DNA from: Vitellaria paradoxa
Lineage: Eukaryota; Streptophyta; Magnoliopsida; Ericales; Sapotaceae
Direction: 5' to 3'
DNA: 64,000 nt
Assembly (NCBI GenBank): GCA_019916065.1
Contig: CM034244.1
Location: 28,450,471 to 28,514,470 of the forward strand
Part shown: positions 13,680 through 24,662 of the stretch, one piece after another
Layout of the letters: the number at the start of each line of letters is the position of its first letter
Numbering within the stretch: the stretch's first letter is position 1
Position numbers and translations under genes: made by a program
Notes under the pieces: model-generated
Told to the model about the DNA's origin: nothing
The model's database searches: none
The model's input: the letters and a program-made list of their open reading frames with translations, nothing else

Positions 13680-14603
13680 ATGGATAGAAGTTGGATAAAT
13701 GAACGGCATAGATTCGGCAATAAGTATATCAATGGGGTTAGGTCATTTCTACAATTTGCATGTGATCATCTTCTTAATAGCTCAACAATTAGGTGCCCAT
13801 GTCAGAAATGTCGCAACTTAGGGAAATTACTGAGTTTGGGGATAGTTGAGAATCACCTATATGTGAATGGAATGATGGATACATACGTAAAATGGGTACA
13901 CCATGGAGAAAGAATAGGTAATGATCATGTTGATGATGATCGATCGGTTAATAATGAGAGAATAATATTTGAAGAAGAAGAAGAATAAGAAGAAGAAGAA
14001 GACGACAATATTATAGGAGCAATGCACGACATCCGCCAAGGAATATTTGTGGACATGCAAAGTTGTGAGACTTCTTCCAATCAAATGCCTAATGAAGATA
14101 TTTTCTGTGATTTGTTTAGAGAAGCACAGCGTGAACTATACCCTGGTTGTACCAAGTTCTCAACATTTTCTTTTGTTGTTAAGCTGCTACATTTAAAGGT
14201 GTTAAATCGATGGAGCATTCGATCATTCAACATGTTGTTAGATTTGTTAAAAGAGGCTTTTCCTGAAGGTGAGACACTTCCCAAAATCTCATTATGAGTT
14301 AAAATCATCGTTGCGTAATATTAGCTTGGGCTATAAATCAATTCATGTTTATAAGTATGAGTGTGCATCATTTTGGAAGAAGCACAAGGATAAAAGTAGG
14401 GTGCCCTGAATGTGGTGAGTCAAGATGGAAAGTGAATGATGAGAAGGGTAAGAAAGTACCACACAAGATTTTGTGATATCTTCCACTGAAGCCTAGATTG
14501 CAGAGATTATTTATGTCAAAATAAAGCGCATAAGATATGCGGTGGCATACTACAAAGTGTGAGGAGGATGCTGATATGCTGCGACATCCGGCTGATTCCC
14601 TAG
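13680..14603 (+). pseudogene. CACTA tnp2 transposase, 5' part (interrupted)
   Basis: The frame opens MDRSWINERHRF and matches the plant transposase-associated domain: the cysteine pair CPCQKCRN and the closing WVHHGE are clear. An acidic GAA-repeat stretch follows and holds an in-frame TAA at 13986. The same frame reopens into the tnp2 catalytic region (Transposase_21): LHLKVLNRWS, then after a frameshift near 14290 a zinc-ribbon-like CPECGESRWK, then KPRLQRLFMS and DADMLRHPADS. The copia element enters directly after this last motif, and the reading resumes at 25508 with WKQMD. The stop in HKIL-stop-YLPLKP (about 14475) fits a CGA-to-TGA change. Not functional. Confidence 0.9.
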
Positions 14604-15460
14604 TGAAAATTCCAAACCCACACAATCACATACACAGTGAAAGTAATCACACAAGAGAATAACAAGGAAACCCTATCACAGGGAAAAAACCTCTATTTAC
14701 AATCCCACTATCAACGGGTTACAAGACTCTACTCAGACTCTCTACATATCACTCGCACGAATCCTTTCGTCCCTCTTGCTTGAATCACTCGATAAACCCT
14801 ACAAGCAGGCTTTCTGCCTCACACAGAAAGTGAAAAGAGAATACAAGAAGAATTTAGAGAAATAACATGAAAGCTCTCAATAATTAAAGACTCTTTCTCT
14901 AGGTCCCTATAATATGTCCTCCACACCCTTTATTGACAGAGTTGGTTTCACATATATAGGGTTACACAAGGTTACCCTAGTTTGGCAAAATAGGAAATTA
15001 AATCTGAACAAAATATTCATAGCTCGATCCCTCGCACTCCCATCCTCCAGCCTGCGACCTACACTGGAATTTTTATGTTTTAGGAAATAATACTGGCGCA
15101 GCCTCGCTCTCCCATCCTCCTGTCTGCGGATCTTACTGAAATTTCTGGGACACCTTGGCGCACCCGTGCGCTCCTTGCGAGCTGCCTGCGTGCTTGGAGC
15201 GCACCCACGCGCTCCCCGCGACATGCCTGCGAGGTACATTGGAATTTTATCCACGTTCTAGAAAGCTGCGTCCGAATCCTATTAGGTTTTGTAATCCTTC
15301 ACACCAATTATAATTCTTCAAAATCTTGGTCAACTTGATTCATTTTATCTCCTTAATTGTTCAGAATTCTTCAAATCTTCAATTTGTATCACTTTAGGAA
15401 TCTTTAATAGCATTCCTAATTTAACTAAGATTTTGATTGGATTTGCCACAAGACTTTACA
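14604..15460 (-). repeat. 3' LTR of the SIRE-like copia element
   Basis: It starts TGAAAATTCCAAACC on the plus strand and ends GACTTTACA. It is 857 bp against 841 bp for its partner at 24663-25503. The GC-rich block near 15100-15235 (repeated CGCGCTCC and CTGCGAG words) produces spurious open frames. The minus-strand TATATATG near 14951-14958 is the promoter equivalent seen in both LTRs. Confidence 0.9.
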
Positions 15461-15471
15461 ATCTCCCCCTT
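15461..15471 (-). other. Polypurine tract of the copia element
   Basis: The minus strand reads AAGGGGGAGAT immediately before the 3' LTR terminus TGTAAAG. This is the plus-strand priming site of reverse transcription. Confidence 0.8.
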
Positions 15472-15731
15472 GGCAATTCCATATCAAAACTTAAGTTAAA
15501 TTTTAAAATCTGCTCAATTCTGCACGTACTGAATACACACATCAAGGCACCATGTGGTGATATAGAAATTATCAATAATATCATTACCAAACTAACACAC
15601 TGAGCACATAATACATAATATATCATGCCATAGCCGAAACAAGTTCACATATTACATACATAACCTCTGAAATGACTCCCCCTTTTTGATATGGAAATGA
15701 CAAGCTCACAAAAATAAACAATCAGAACAGA

Positions 15732-16079
15732 TCAAAAGAACCCACTGCCATCATCAAAACCACCACTGCCACTGCCGCTAGCACCATCAGCTCCTCCAAA
15801 AGAACCACCACCAAATCCAGTGTCATCATCATCATCGTCCTGTGGTAGCTCATCCTGAAATGCTCTCCAATTATCAATCTGGTGATGTAAGGACTGAAAT
15901 TGAGTGGTGCACAAATCTGTTAAGGCTTGGATGTTTGCATCGATAGTATCCAACCGCCCATTAATTGCAGTCTGATCAGCACGAATATTTTCAACCTCCC
16001 CCTCTAGTCGCAGCAAAGACAGACATGGAGTTCATAGTAAATGGACATGTGCTACGACTAGATTCAGCCTCGTTTGGTG
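15732..16079 (-). pseudogene. Third ORF (envelope position) of the copia element, C-terminal part
   Basis: The frame encodes a heptad-like helical stretch (VENIRADQTAINGRLDTIDA), a QFQSLHHQIDNW segment, then a run of aspartates and a Gly/Ser-rich tail. This is the C-terminal end of the extra ORF whose N-terminal part lies at 17678-18485. The two parts are separated by solo LTR C, and TGGTG occurs on both sides of that insertion. No membrane segment is evident in this part, so a true envelope function is not shown. The call rests on position after RNase H in the SIRE lineage. Confidence 0.7.
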
Positions 16080-17672
16080 TGACCGCTTCTAGTTAGTGCG
16101 TCTAAATAACCCCCAAGTGCAAGGGTGTGCGGTGTAGCTTTAAACTCGGTGAGTCCGAGGTCGAATCCACAGGGAACCTAATGTTAATTATTTTTCCAAG
16201 TTATTGAAGTTAAAAAATAGACAAATTTAAATTATATTTGGGTAAATTTTTTATAAGTTAAGAACTTGAAATAAATTAAGCAAATTAACTAGAACTACTT
16301 TAACTACTGAATGATAAAAATTAGCAAAGTAAAATCACAAAAATTAAACAGAAAATCAACCAGCGTTCTCAATAAATTAGAATAACAATTGAATTTAAAT
16401 TGCAAGTAATAGCAAATAATAATAACAAATATCAATAACAGAAAGGAAGTTCTCGATTCAATAACTAATTCTGGGTGGAAGGCATATTTCATAAATTAAT
16501 GTAGGAAATTTTATTTTTTACTACGACTTATATTTCACGTAAAGGAAATAATAAATCGGAAAAGAACGTTTATAAAATCCCACAGTCACAATCTTGTATT
16601 CACATTTAGGATTACAAGATCGAAAAATAATCATTTTAAAATATCCGTGAGTCCAATTCAATTTCTTTATTTCAAATGTTTAATAGGAATTTTTATACGT
16701 TCAAAAACTCTTATCAATGATTATAGAAAATATGATCAAGAATTTTTGTGTCCGAATATATTTGATCTAAAAAATATTGAATTGAAAATAATTAAAGGCT
16801 TATATTCAAAGGTTTTCATACCTCGAATATAACCACGTAAACATTAATTTAGAAATATGTTTCCACCCCTCATTAAGTTATTGAATCAAGAAAATAAACT
16901 TTAGCCAGACATGATATTCATAACATAAACTATTGATATTTTCATACAAACTAATAAGAATACTGCAGATAAAAAAGAATACCTGGTATTAGATTAAAAC
17001 TTGAAATAAAATATTCAACGAACTTTCAATCTCCAAAACTCTTCTCCAAACTCTTAAAAACCAAAACTAATAATATTTTCTGGAACTCAAAATTAAAGAC
17101 TGCAAAAACTCACTACTCCAAATTCCTCTGTCCTCTCCAAAAGCAAAAACCGACTCTAAAAAAAACAAAAACTGACCGCCTCCTCTAAAAAATATCTCTC
17201 TAATAAATAAAAATTACAATCCGAATTTTTTATAAGGAAAATAGCATAATGTTACCGAAACCAGAATAATTCCTTCCTTCTTTTCCACCTGAAACTGCCA
17301 ATCACGAACTCTGATTTTGGGGTTGCGTATGGTAATGGTTCAGACCAGGAGCGGGGGGTGTCCGAACCGGAGTAAATTTTGCTATTACCAAATATATACG
17401 TTGGAGATTTGAAATAATGGTCCGGACCATCCCTTGAGTGGTTGGGACCATTGAGAGGATGGTCCGGACCACCCTTTGAATGGTCGGGACCATACCTTGA
17501 ATGGTCAGGACCACACTTTGAATGGTTGGGACCACTACTTATGCAATATTCCTGCAACGTTAGCCAAAAAGACATTAATTCTCAATATTGATAAATTTGT
17601 ATTATTAGGAATAAAATTACATTAAATAAAGATAAATTATATTTAAATAATTACATTTTATTAGTGTAATCA
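16080..17672 (-). mobile_element. Solo LTR C, Athila/Tat-like, 1593 bp
   Basis: The minus strand starts TGATTACACTAATAAAATG and ends GAAGCGGTCA. LTRs of element F start TGATTACACTTG and end GGTCGGTCA. Both share the U5 phrase GATTCGACCTCGGACTCACC. A perfect 5-bp duplication TGGTG lies at 16075-16079 and 17673-17677. No internal region remains. It carries a 21-bp minisatellite at 17418-17543. Confidence 0.9.
17418..17543 (-). repeat. 21-bp minisatellite in LTR C
   Basis: Six consecutive 21-bp units of the form TGGTCSGGACCAYNCTTTGAA. Being 7 codons long they encode on the minus strand a 7-residue repeat of the type GPDHSKG. The open frame is probably a by-product of the period and not evidence of a gene. 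Confidence 0.85.
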
Positions 17673-17677
17673 TGGTG

Positions 17678-18485
17678 CATCAAGTGTGTCATCCACAGCC
17701 TGACTAACTGATTTCCTAGCAGTAAAGTGGGTGATGGGTGCAGGCTGTGGAGTAAGGCCAGAAGAAGGTAAGTCAATGTGATGGGACTGTATAATTTTGG
17801 TGACAAGAACACCAAACGGAAGAGAATCCTTTGTGCGTTTCAATTGTTGAGCAGTGAACATGAGACAAAACATGAATAAGGCAAGATCAAAACGAAGACC
17901 CATCAGTATGGCATACATGACACGACCTCTTCTAAGTGTGACATCAGAATAATGTGAGGTAGGATCTATGGATGCAGACACAAATAGATTAAGCATGCGA
18001 TGATCGGTTTTGAGATGCCCATGAACATATGTTTCACCACGCTAGGATGGTGATCCAGTCATAATACTAAAGATATTGGTCAGTTCTTCTTTGGTGGGAG
18101 ACACACCATCTTGAGTAGGATAGAAAAGTAAAGAACATTCCTCAAGAGTAGGTCAGGCAATGCCTAAAATGGAGGCAATAAAATCAGGAATGACAGTGAT
18201 GGACACACGATTAACTGAAGTCTTAAAGATGACATTTTCAAAATCAGTCTCACAAAAATTTGCGTAAAATTCTTGCACCAACTTCACAGGAACACATGCA
18301 AATAGAGAAGTAATAGACTGCCAACCTAACTGGGCAAACAAAGGTTGAATCATGGGAAAATCATTTAAGTCTAGTTGACGTTCAATGAGAACTGGGCGTT
18401 TGGAAAACAACGGGCAGAATTCATTTTGATTCAAAAATCGATTGCCAGATGTGGAGGAGGACCCAGTTCGATTTCTTTTAGACAT
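17678..18485 (-). pseudogene. Third ORF (envelope position) of the copia element, N-terminal part
   Basis: It starts MSKRNRTGSSSTSGNRF and includes LVQEFYANF and VNRVSITVIPDFIASILGI, which resemble the 'putative plant transposon protein' domain (the PF20167 type) often found in SIRE-type third ORFs. A stop after LGIA near 18153 and another near 18040 interrupt the frame. It then resumes as MLNLFVSASIDPTSHYSDV and continues to VTKIIQSHHIDLPSSG, ending where LTR C entered. Role unknown. Its location downstream of RNase H and before the 3' LTR is the envelope slot in SIRE elements. Frame-broken and not functional. Confidence 0.75.
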
Positions 18486-19512
18486 GTTTAGGAAAATAAC
18501 AGAAACTAAATGAGAAAGACGTGAAGAGTACCTAGAATGCACACATGCAGACACAGACGTTGGAGAGGAAGCCGGATGGTCGCTGGTGCAGAGGAGAAAC
18601 ACGTGCTGAAAAATGACCCGTGAACTATCCAGCCCCATATATACCCCACAGCGCTCCCGCGAGCATCCAGCGGGTAGCTTGCACCAGGGGCAGCGAAGGG
18701 ACGTGCATCCTGTGTCTTGCCGCAAGGCTCTCAGGAAAATCTTGTAAGAGTAGATTTGGACACAGACAATCAAAACCAAAAAAGAGATAGTAGAAGAATT
18801 CATTAAAAGTGTAAAAAATTTTAATTCCACTATACCAATGCATGTACATCAATCTCTCACCCTCCATAAATTCAAAGATTCACAATTTGATTTTCCAAGA
18901 AGATTGTCAATTCTGTGTCGGGAGGTGAAATAAGTCATAAAATTGAACAAATGCTTGTGCACATGTGAGTTTTTGACTATAATATACATATAGGCTCCCC
19001 CTCAAACAAATCATAGACTCAAAAAGTTAAATTTGATGTACCAAAAGAATTGAGAGCCAATCTTCTTCTTTTTTTTTTTCAAACACTTGGCGGCTTTCAC
19101 ACGCTTATAGGTAGGTAGCTATTCCCTTAACAATCAACAAGTCATTAAGGGGTTTCTCACTGGTCCCACCGGTAGCCCTTTCCAAGAATTTTTTTTTTAA
19201 TTTTATTATTATGCATAACTTTGATATGCACATATCAGGCTCCTCAACATTTTTTAAACACATCAAACAATAACCCTTGATTCGTAGAAAAAAAGAGAAA
19301 GAGATATATGCATGTACAATCAAGTGTCATAGGAAGCACTCCAAAATTATGACAAAACTCACCAAGACACTTCGTATCAAATTACAAAGAATGCAAAAAT
19401 TATGAACTCATTGAAATCTATAAATTTGGAAGATTTAATGCACATGTAACAGTATAGAAGTCATAAAATATTTTCAACTTAATTAATAAACTTCTAGCTT
19501 ATCTTTTAGATT
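18486..19512. other. Spacer between RNase H and third ORF of the copia element
   Basis: Non-coding, with a T-rich stretch and the phrases GCTTTCACACGCTTATAGGT and GGTAGCCCTTTCCAAG. Near-identical phrases occur in the second SIRE-like element at 45375-45515 and 45988-46120, which ties the two elements together. A GC-rich block near 18640-18720 resembles the LTR GC-rich block. Confidence 0.6.
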
Positions 19513-20109
19513 TCAATGGTGTGCACAAATGCCTACAGATTTTCTTAGAGACTCGAAGCGAAGGGCATCCAAGGGTTTTGTGAAAAAATCAGCAAGTTGA
19601 TTTTCAGTTTGCACATGCTCCAATATGATGATGTTTTCCTCTACCAGCTCTCTAATGAAGTGATGCCTAATGTCTATATGCTTGGTGCGAGAATGCAAGA
19701 CAGGGTTCTTAGATATACTAATAGCACTCATGTTATCACAAAATAGAGTAATAGGTCCTTGCTCCATTCCATAGTCAGCAAGCATTTGCTTCATCCATAG
19801 GAGTTGGGTACAGCAACTACCAGCAGCAATGTATTCAGCCTCTGCAGTAGATAATGAAATGGAGTTTTGTTTCTTACTGTGACAAGAGACTAAATTATTT
19901 CCAACATAGAAACATCCGCCAGAAGTGCTCTTGCGATCATCTACACTTCCTACCCAATCGGCATCAGAGTATCCTGCAAGATCAGAATTGGTGTCACATA
20001 TAAACCATATCCCAAACTCTAGTGTATCACTGACATATTTTATTATCCTTTTGACTGCATGCAAGTGTGATTCCTTAGGATCAGCTTGATATCTAACACA
20101 CACACCCAC
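19513..20109 (-). pseudogene. Copia RNase H domain
   Basis: A 198-codon open frame holds the copia-type RNase H: HLHAVKRIIKYV, then YSDADWVGS (first Asp), STAEAEYIAAG (Glu), FCDNMSAI (Asp), the conserved RTKHIDIRHHFIRE, and LADFFTKPLD near the end. The three acidic catalytic residues are present. It would form the C-terminal end of the polyprotein. It is separated from the RT frame by a frameshift near 20110, so it is a domain remnant and not a free gene. Confidence 0.92.
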
Positions 20110-21186
20110 ATCAATGCAATGTCAGTCTACTAGATGTAACAGATAACAACTCCCTATCATACTTCTATACATGGTTTGATCAACACTTTTTCCACTTGGA
20201 TCTTTATGCAATTTTGTACTTGTGCTCATGGGGGTTCTAGTATGTTTTGCACTTGAGAGGCCAAATCTTTTCACTATGTCTCTAGCATACTTGGATTGTG
20301 AAATGAAAATCCCATTATCTTCCTGTTTAATTTGGAGTCCAAGAAAGTAAGTCAACTTACCCATCATGCTCATCTCAAACTGTGTAGACATTAACTTACC
20401 AAACTCAACAGCATAAGATTCACAAGTAGAACCAAACATAATGTCATCCACATAAATTTGTGCAATTAAGATGTGCTTAGAATCCATGTGAAGGAATAAT
20501 GTCTTGTCTACACTACACGAGTAAATCCAGATTCAATTAAAAATGTAGTGAGTCTTTCATACCATGTACGTGGAGCTTGTTTCAAACCATAAAGAGCCTT
20601 TTTCAATTTTAAAAACATGATTTGGAAATTTAGGATCCTCAAACCCTCTAGGTTGTTCTACATAAGCTTCTTCTTGAAGAACACCATTCAAAAATGCACT
20701 CTTGACATCCATTTGAAATAATCTGAATTTAAACAAATATGCAACAACCAAAAGCAACCTAATGGATTCAAGTCTAGCAACTGGCACAAAAGTCTCATCA
20801 AAGTCAATTCCCTCTATTGTGTGTGTAGCCTTGTGCAACAAGTCTAGCTTTGTTTCTAATGACATTCCCAAACTCATCACTTTTGTTTTTAAATATCCAT
20901 TTAGTCCCAATTACATTAGTGTTAGTAGTCTAGGTACTAAGGTCCACATCATTACGAACAAATTGATCTAATTCTTCATGCATGGCATTTACCCAATTTT
21001 CATCAAGCAAGGCTTCTTTAATATTTTTGGGTTCAATACAGAAACATAGCATACATAAGTTACCTCATTCCTTAATTGCATGCGTGTTTTCATCTTATCA
21101 GTTACCTCACCAATGACTTGACTAACTGGATGATTCAGCTTTACTCTGGATGATTTCCAACTGCTTTGTGGTTTTGGTATGTTCAA
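20110..21186 (-). pseudogene. Copia reverse transcriptase domain
   Basis: Two frames cover the RT. The first (20557-20910) has GIDFDETFVPVARLESIR and MDVKSAFLNGVLQEE with the first catalytic Asp. The second (20122-20487) has IYVDDIMFGST with the YVDD catalytic motif, then LTYFLGLQIKQ, GIFISQSKYARDI and MYRSMIGS. A frameshift near 20520-20560 separates them. The upstream part near 21000-21180 is the linker from integrase and has more stops. Not functional. Confidence 0.92.
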
Positions 21187-21549
21187 CTTTGTCTTCTTTT
21201 CTCAATCCAGTGTTTTCTTCTTCCATATGCTCTTGTGCTTCTTCAATCTCCTTTATATGTTCATTATCTTCTTCACCTGTTCAAGGACATAGCATTAGTA
21301 TTGTCATCAACAATTACATTGGCAGATTCCATCATAGAAGATGTATTTAAATTATAAACATGAAAAGCACGACTAGTAGAAGAGTAGCCCAAGAAGATTC
21401 CTTCATCACTTCGGGTCAAACTTTCCAAGATTTACCCTATCCTTGAGGATGAAACATTTGCTCCCAAAAACTCTGAAATACTTAACATTGGGCTTCTTAC
21501 CATTCCATAGCTCATAGGGTGTTTTAGATGAATTAGGACAAGATCACCC

Positions 21550-22095
21550 TATTTGCTATGTAACATGCTGTGTGTACCGCCTCTGCCCAAAATTTTGTAG
21601 GGAGTTGTTTCCCATGTAGCATAGACCGCGCCATTTCTTGCAGAACTCTATTTTTTCTCTCCACTACTCCATTTTGCTGAGGTGTCTTTGGAGTGAAAAC
21701 TCGTGCTTAATCCCATTTTCGTCACAAAAGTCAGCATACTTCTGATTTTCAAATTCTCTTCCATGGTCAGTCCTGATTCTAGTGATGCAACCTATCACAC
21801 GTTGCTTTTCTTGTTGTAACCTGAAACACAAGGACTTAAAAGCATCAAAAGTATCTGATTTTTCACACAAAAAATTCACCCATGTAAACCGAGTAAAATC
21901 ATCTACAGCCACAAAATATATTGCCTACCTCCAAGACTTTTAGTGCGTGTGGGTCCCATTAGATCCATGTGGACAAGCTCAAGTGGTTCAGAAGTGTTGA
22001 TTGATTTTATCTTTTTGTGAGCCTTCCTAGATTGCTTTCCCAATTGACACGGACCACATACACTATTTTCTGCTTTTTAAGATTAGGTAAGCCTT
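21550..22095 (-). pseudogene. Copia integrase core
   Basis: The frame at 21664-21912 reads MAVDDFTRFTWVNFL (first Asp), then RTDHGREFEN (second Asp). The expected PQQNG...VER block with the catalytic Glu is broken by a frameshift near 21670. Downstream on the minus strand the usual RSMLHGKQLP-like region is recognisable but out of frame. Part of the broken polyprotein. Confidence 0.85.
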
Positions 22096-22455
22096 TTAGT
22101 TCGATTTGGACAATTTGTGTAAATCTTTGTAATTCATGTGTCCTAATCTTTGATGCCATAACTCATTTTCATCTAAAGTGGCTGAATTGCAAAGAAAACC
22201 TTCTGAATTTGCTACCCCATAGCAATTATCAGATGTGCGTATGCCATGCAAGACTTGTTGTCCCTTTTTGTTGAAAATACTACATTCATTTTTAGAAAAC
22301 TGGACAACATGGTCAGCATCACACAACTGACTAATACTTATAAGGTTAGCTTTAAGTCCATCCACATATAAAACATTTTTCAAACATTTAAAAATTGTGG
22401 ACTTAATCTCACCTTTGCCTTTTACCTGAGATGTGCTACCATCACCAAAGGTCAC
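22096..22455 (-). pseudogene. Copia gag-pre-integrase domain
   Basis: The 119-codon frame starts MTFGDGSTSQVKGKG, typical of the region after the protease. It continues LKNVLYVDGLKANLISISQL and ends LWHQRLGHMNYKDLHKL, the HH part of the integrase zinc-binding domain. A frameshift at its start separates it from the protease. Confidence 0.9.
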
Positions 22456-22620
22456 TATGCCACCCTGAAAGTTTCTAAATTTGAAAATAGAGATTTATTT
22501 CCACTCATGTGATTAGAACATCCACTGTCAAGATACCACATGTTTGAGTTCAAAGCTTTCAGGGCAGTTTGTGAAACAAAACAATTTAAATCTGACTTTC
22601 TAATCCAAATAGCTCTAGTT
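22456..22620 (-). pseudogene. Copia aspartic protease
   Basis: The minus strand translates to MWYLDSGCSNHMSGNKSLF, the DSG-type active site of copia proteases, before a frameshift at the junction with the gag-pre-integrase frame. Within the broken polyprotein. Confidence 0.85.
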
Positions 22621-22639
22621 TTAAGACCAGTTGTCTTGA

Positions 22640-24629
22640 CAGGTTTTTTCTCACGTTTTTGACTTTTATGAAAATTCTTTTTCTCAACAAATTTGAAATT
22701 TTTACCTTTTTGAAATGTTGGACTGTTTTGTTTTTGAAAAGAGCGTGAGTTTTTGTAAAAATCTTCTAGAATTTTGAAAACACTTGAAATCTATTTTCAC
22801 AGGAACTCTAGGTCCATGATTTTTTGAAAAATTTTTAACATAGTTTAAAGGAAGACCATAGAGTTTGTGACAGTTTGGGCGTATATGACCTTTGATTCCA
22901 CAATGGTGACAAACAGGTACAAGGGATTGGGGTCTAGCAAAATGCATACCTTTCACTATGTGAGGAGGATGCTGATGGTGTTTATTATTTTCAAAACTCT
23001 TCTTTGGTGGTACAGCACTTTGGGAAGGTCTTGGGATTGGCTGTAGGTTTTGAAACAACCTTTGCTACTACTGAAGGTGCTGATGATGATGAAACAATTG
23101 TACTTTTCTCTCCGGTGTAGCCTAAGCCTGCTTTGTCTCCATGTGTTCGTTGTTGGCTCCAAATTTCTTCAAGCTTTTGAGAACTGGAGTTCATTCTTTC
23201 AATTATCTTCTCATCACTCTTGATCTTTTTTCAGCTTACTGATCTCATCCTGTAGTTCTCTAACAACTTTCTCCAATTCATCAATCTTTTTATTCTTTTC
23301 TTCAAGTTTTTCTTTGAACTTTTCTGCACTATGAGACTGAGAAGTTTTGTCAGATTCCAAAATAGATATTTTACCTGTGAGCTTTTCATTCTCTGTCTTC
23401 AAGGAATCTCGTTCACTTCGAAGTTTACAGTTGCGGTATGTTGGGCTTGTCTTTGTTTCTTCACTTTACTGTATTCGACAATGAGAGCATCATAGGCCAC
23501 TTGCAAATCATTGTTGAATTCATCCTCAGAGTCATCATCTTCATGATTTGATATATCTGTCGCTTTGAGATCCAGATGGAGTTCCTGCAGACAAGAGTGA
23601 GATGCCATAAAAGCAACAAAATTACCTTCATTGTTTGAGGATGCTGATGAAGATGATTCATCTGAACTGGATTCATCATCTAAGTAGCGTTCATGACTTT
23701 GACTTGTTTCTTTTTCATCTTTTTGTTTGCACAGTCTTGAGCAAAGTGTCCATATCCATGACTCAAAACACTTGATCTTGTTCTTCTTGTTTTCTTCCCC
23801 AGATTCAATCTTCTTGATCTTCTTTCCTTTTTCTTGAGATTGTGACTCATTCTTGTTATTCTTATTAAATAAACCCTTTTCCTCATATATCTCACGAATC
23901 GTTTAGCCGACTCTTCTTCATCACTTTCTTCTTCCACTGTCTTTAAAGATACCTTTTGACGCTTTGCGAGGTTTCACCATATTTGCTTCAAACGTTTGCA
24001 AGGATCCCACAAGGTCTTCTATTTCATGAGTTCACATCTCTGACTTCTTCTATTGCTGTGACTTTAGAATCAAATACTCGTGGAAGAGAACGTAAAATTT
24101 TACGTACCACTTTGTATTCTGGAATTGGTTCTCCAAGGTTGTGGCAGGAATTAACAATGTGACTGAGCTAACATAAAAATCGTCAAACCTTTCGTCTTCA
24201 TTCATCCTTAGTCCCTCAAACTCAGAAGTGAGTTTTTGAAGCTTGCTGGTTTTGACTTGTTCGTTCCCTTCATGTGTACTTTGCAGAATTAACCACGCTT
24301 TTGGGCGCTTGTACAACTTGAGATGCGACAGAATTCATTAGGGCAGACTGCAGAAAATATGGCACTCAAGGTTTGAAGTTCCACTCCGAACTCTCTTGCT
24401 CAGCTTTAGTCCACGTCTGAATTGGCTTTTGTTCGATTCTTCCATCAACTTCATGAGTTGGTTCTTCCCATCCTTGAACTATTGACATCCAGACTTTGTA
24501 ATTCATTCCCAAAAGAAAAGCTTGCATTCGTACCTTCCAGTATGAATAGTTTGAGCCGTCAAACCAAGGGGGTCTGGTGCTTGAACCTCCTTCACGTGGT
24601 GGATCCATTGGTTTGGACAAGATCTTCAC
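22640..24629 (-). pseudogene. SIRE-type gag with coiled coil and two zinc knuckles
   Basis: In order on the minus strand: the N-terminal gag (24366-24629: PWFDGSNYSYWKVRMQAFLL); the UBN2-like gag domain (24050-24316: LQKLTSEFEGLRMNEDERF); a zinc knuckle near 23715-23765 (first cysteine CFE, then a one-base shift, then HGYGHFAQDC); an acidic segment (NHEDDDSEDEFNNDLQ); a coiled coil (23214-23402, repeated KLEEKNKKIDELEK heptads); and a second intact CCHC, CHHCGIKGHIRPNC, near 22905-22950. At least four frameshifts or stops. The gag would package element RNA. Long coiled-coil gags are usual for SIRE. Confidence 0.88.
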
Positions 24630-24648
24630 TCAAGAACTTAAGTGACCT

Positions 24649-24660
24649 GCTCTGATACCA
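24649..24660 (-). other. Copia primer-binding site (initiator tRNA-Met)
   Basis: The minus strand reads TGGTATCAGAGC two bases after the 5' LTR end, the standard Ty1/copia primer site. It is present as GCTCTGATACCA on the plus strand. Confidence 0.95.
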
Positions 24661-24662
24661 AT

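Noticed and set aside
14907..15254. 115-codon frame in the copia LTR
   Set aside because: It lies wholly in a GC-rich LTR block, is not conserved as a frame in the partner LTR, and has no domain.
15732..16016. Possible secreted or envelope glycoprotein
   Set aside because: No signal peptide or membrane segment is seen. Only its position supports an envelope-like name.
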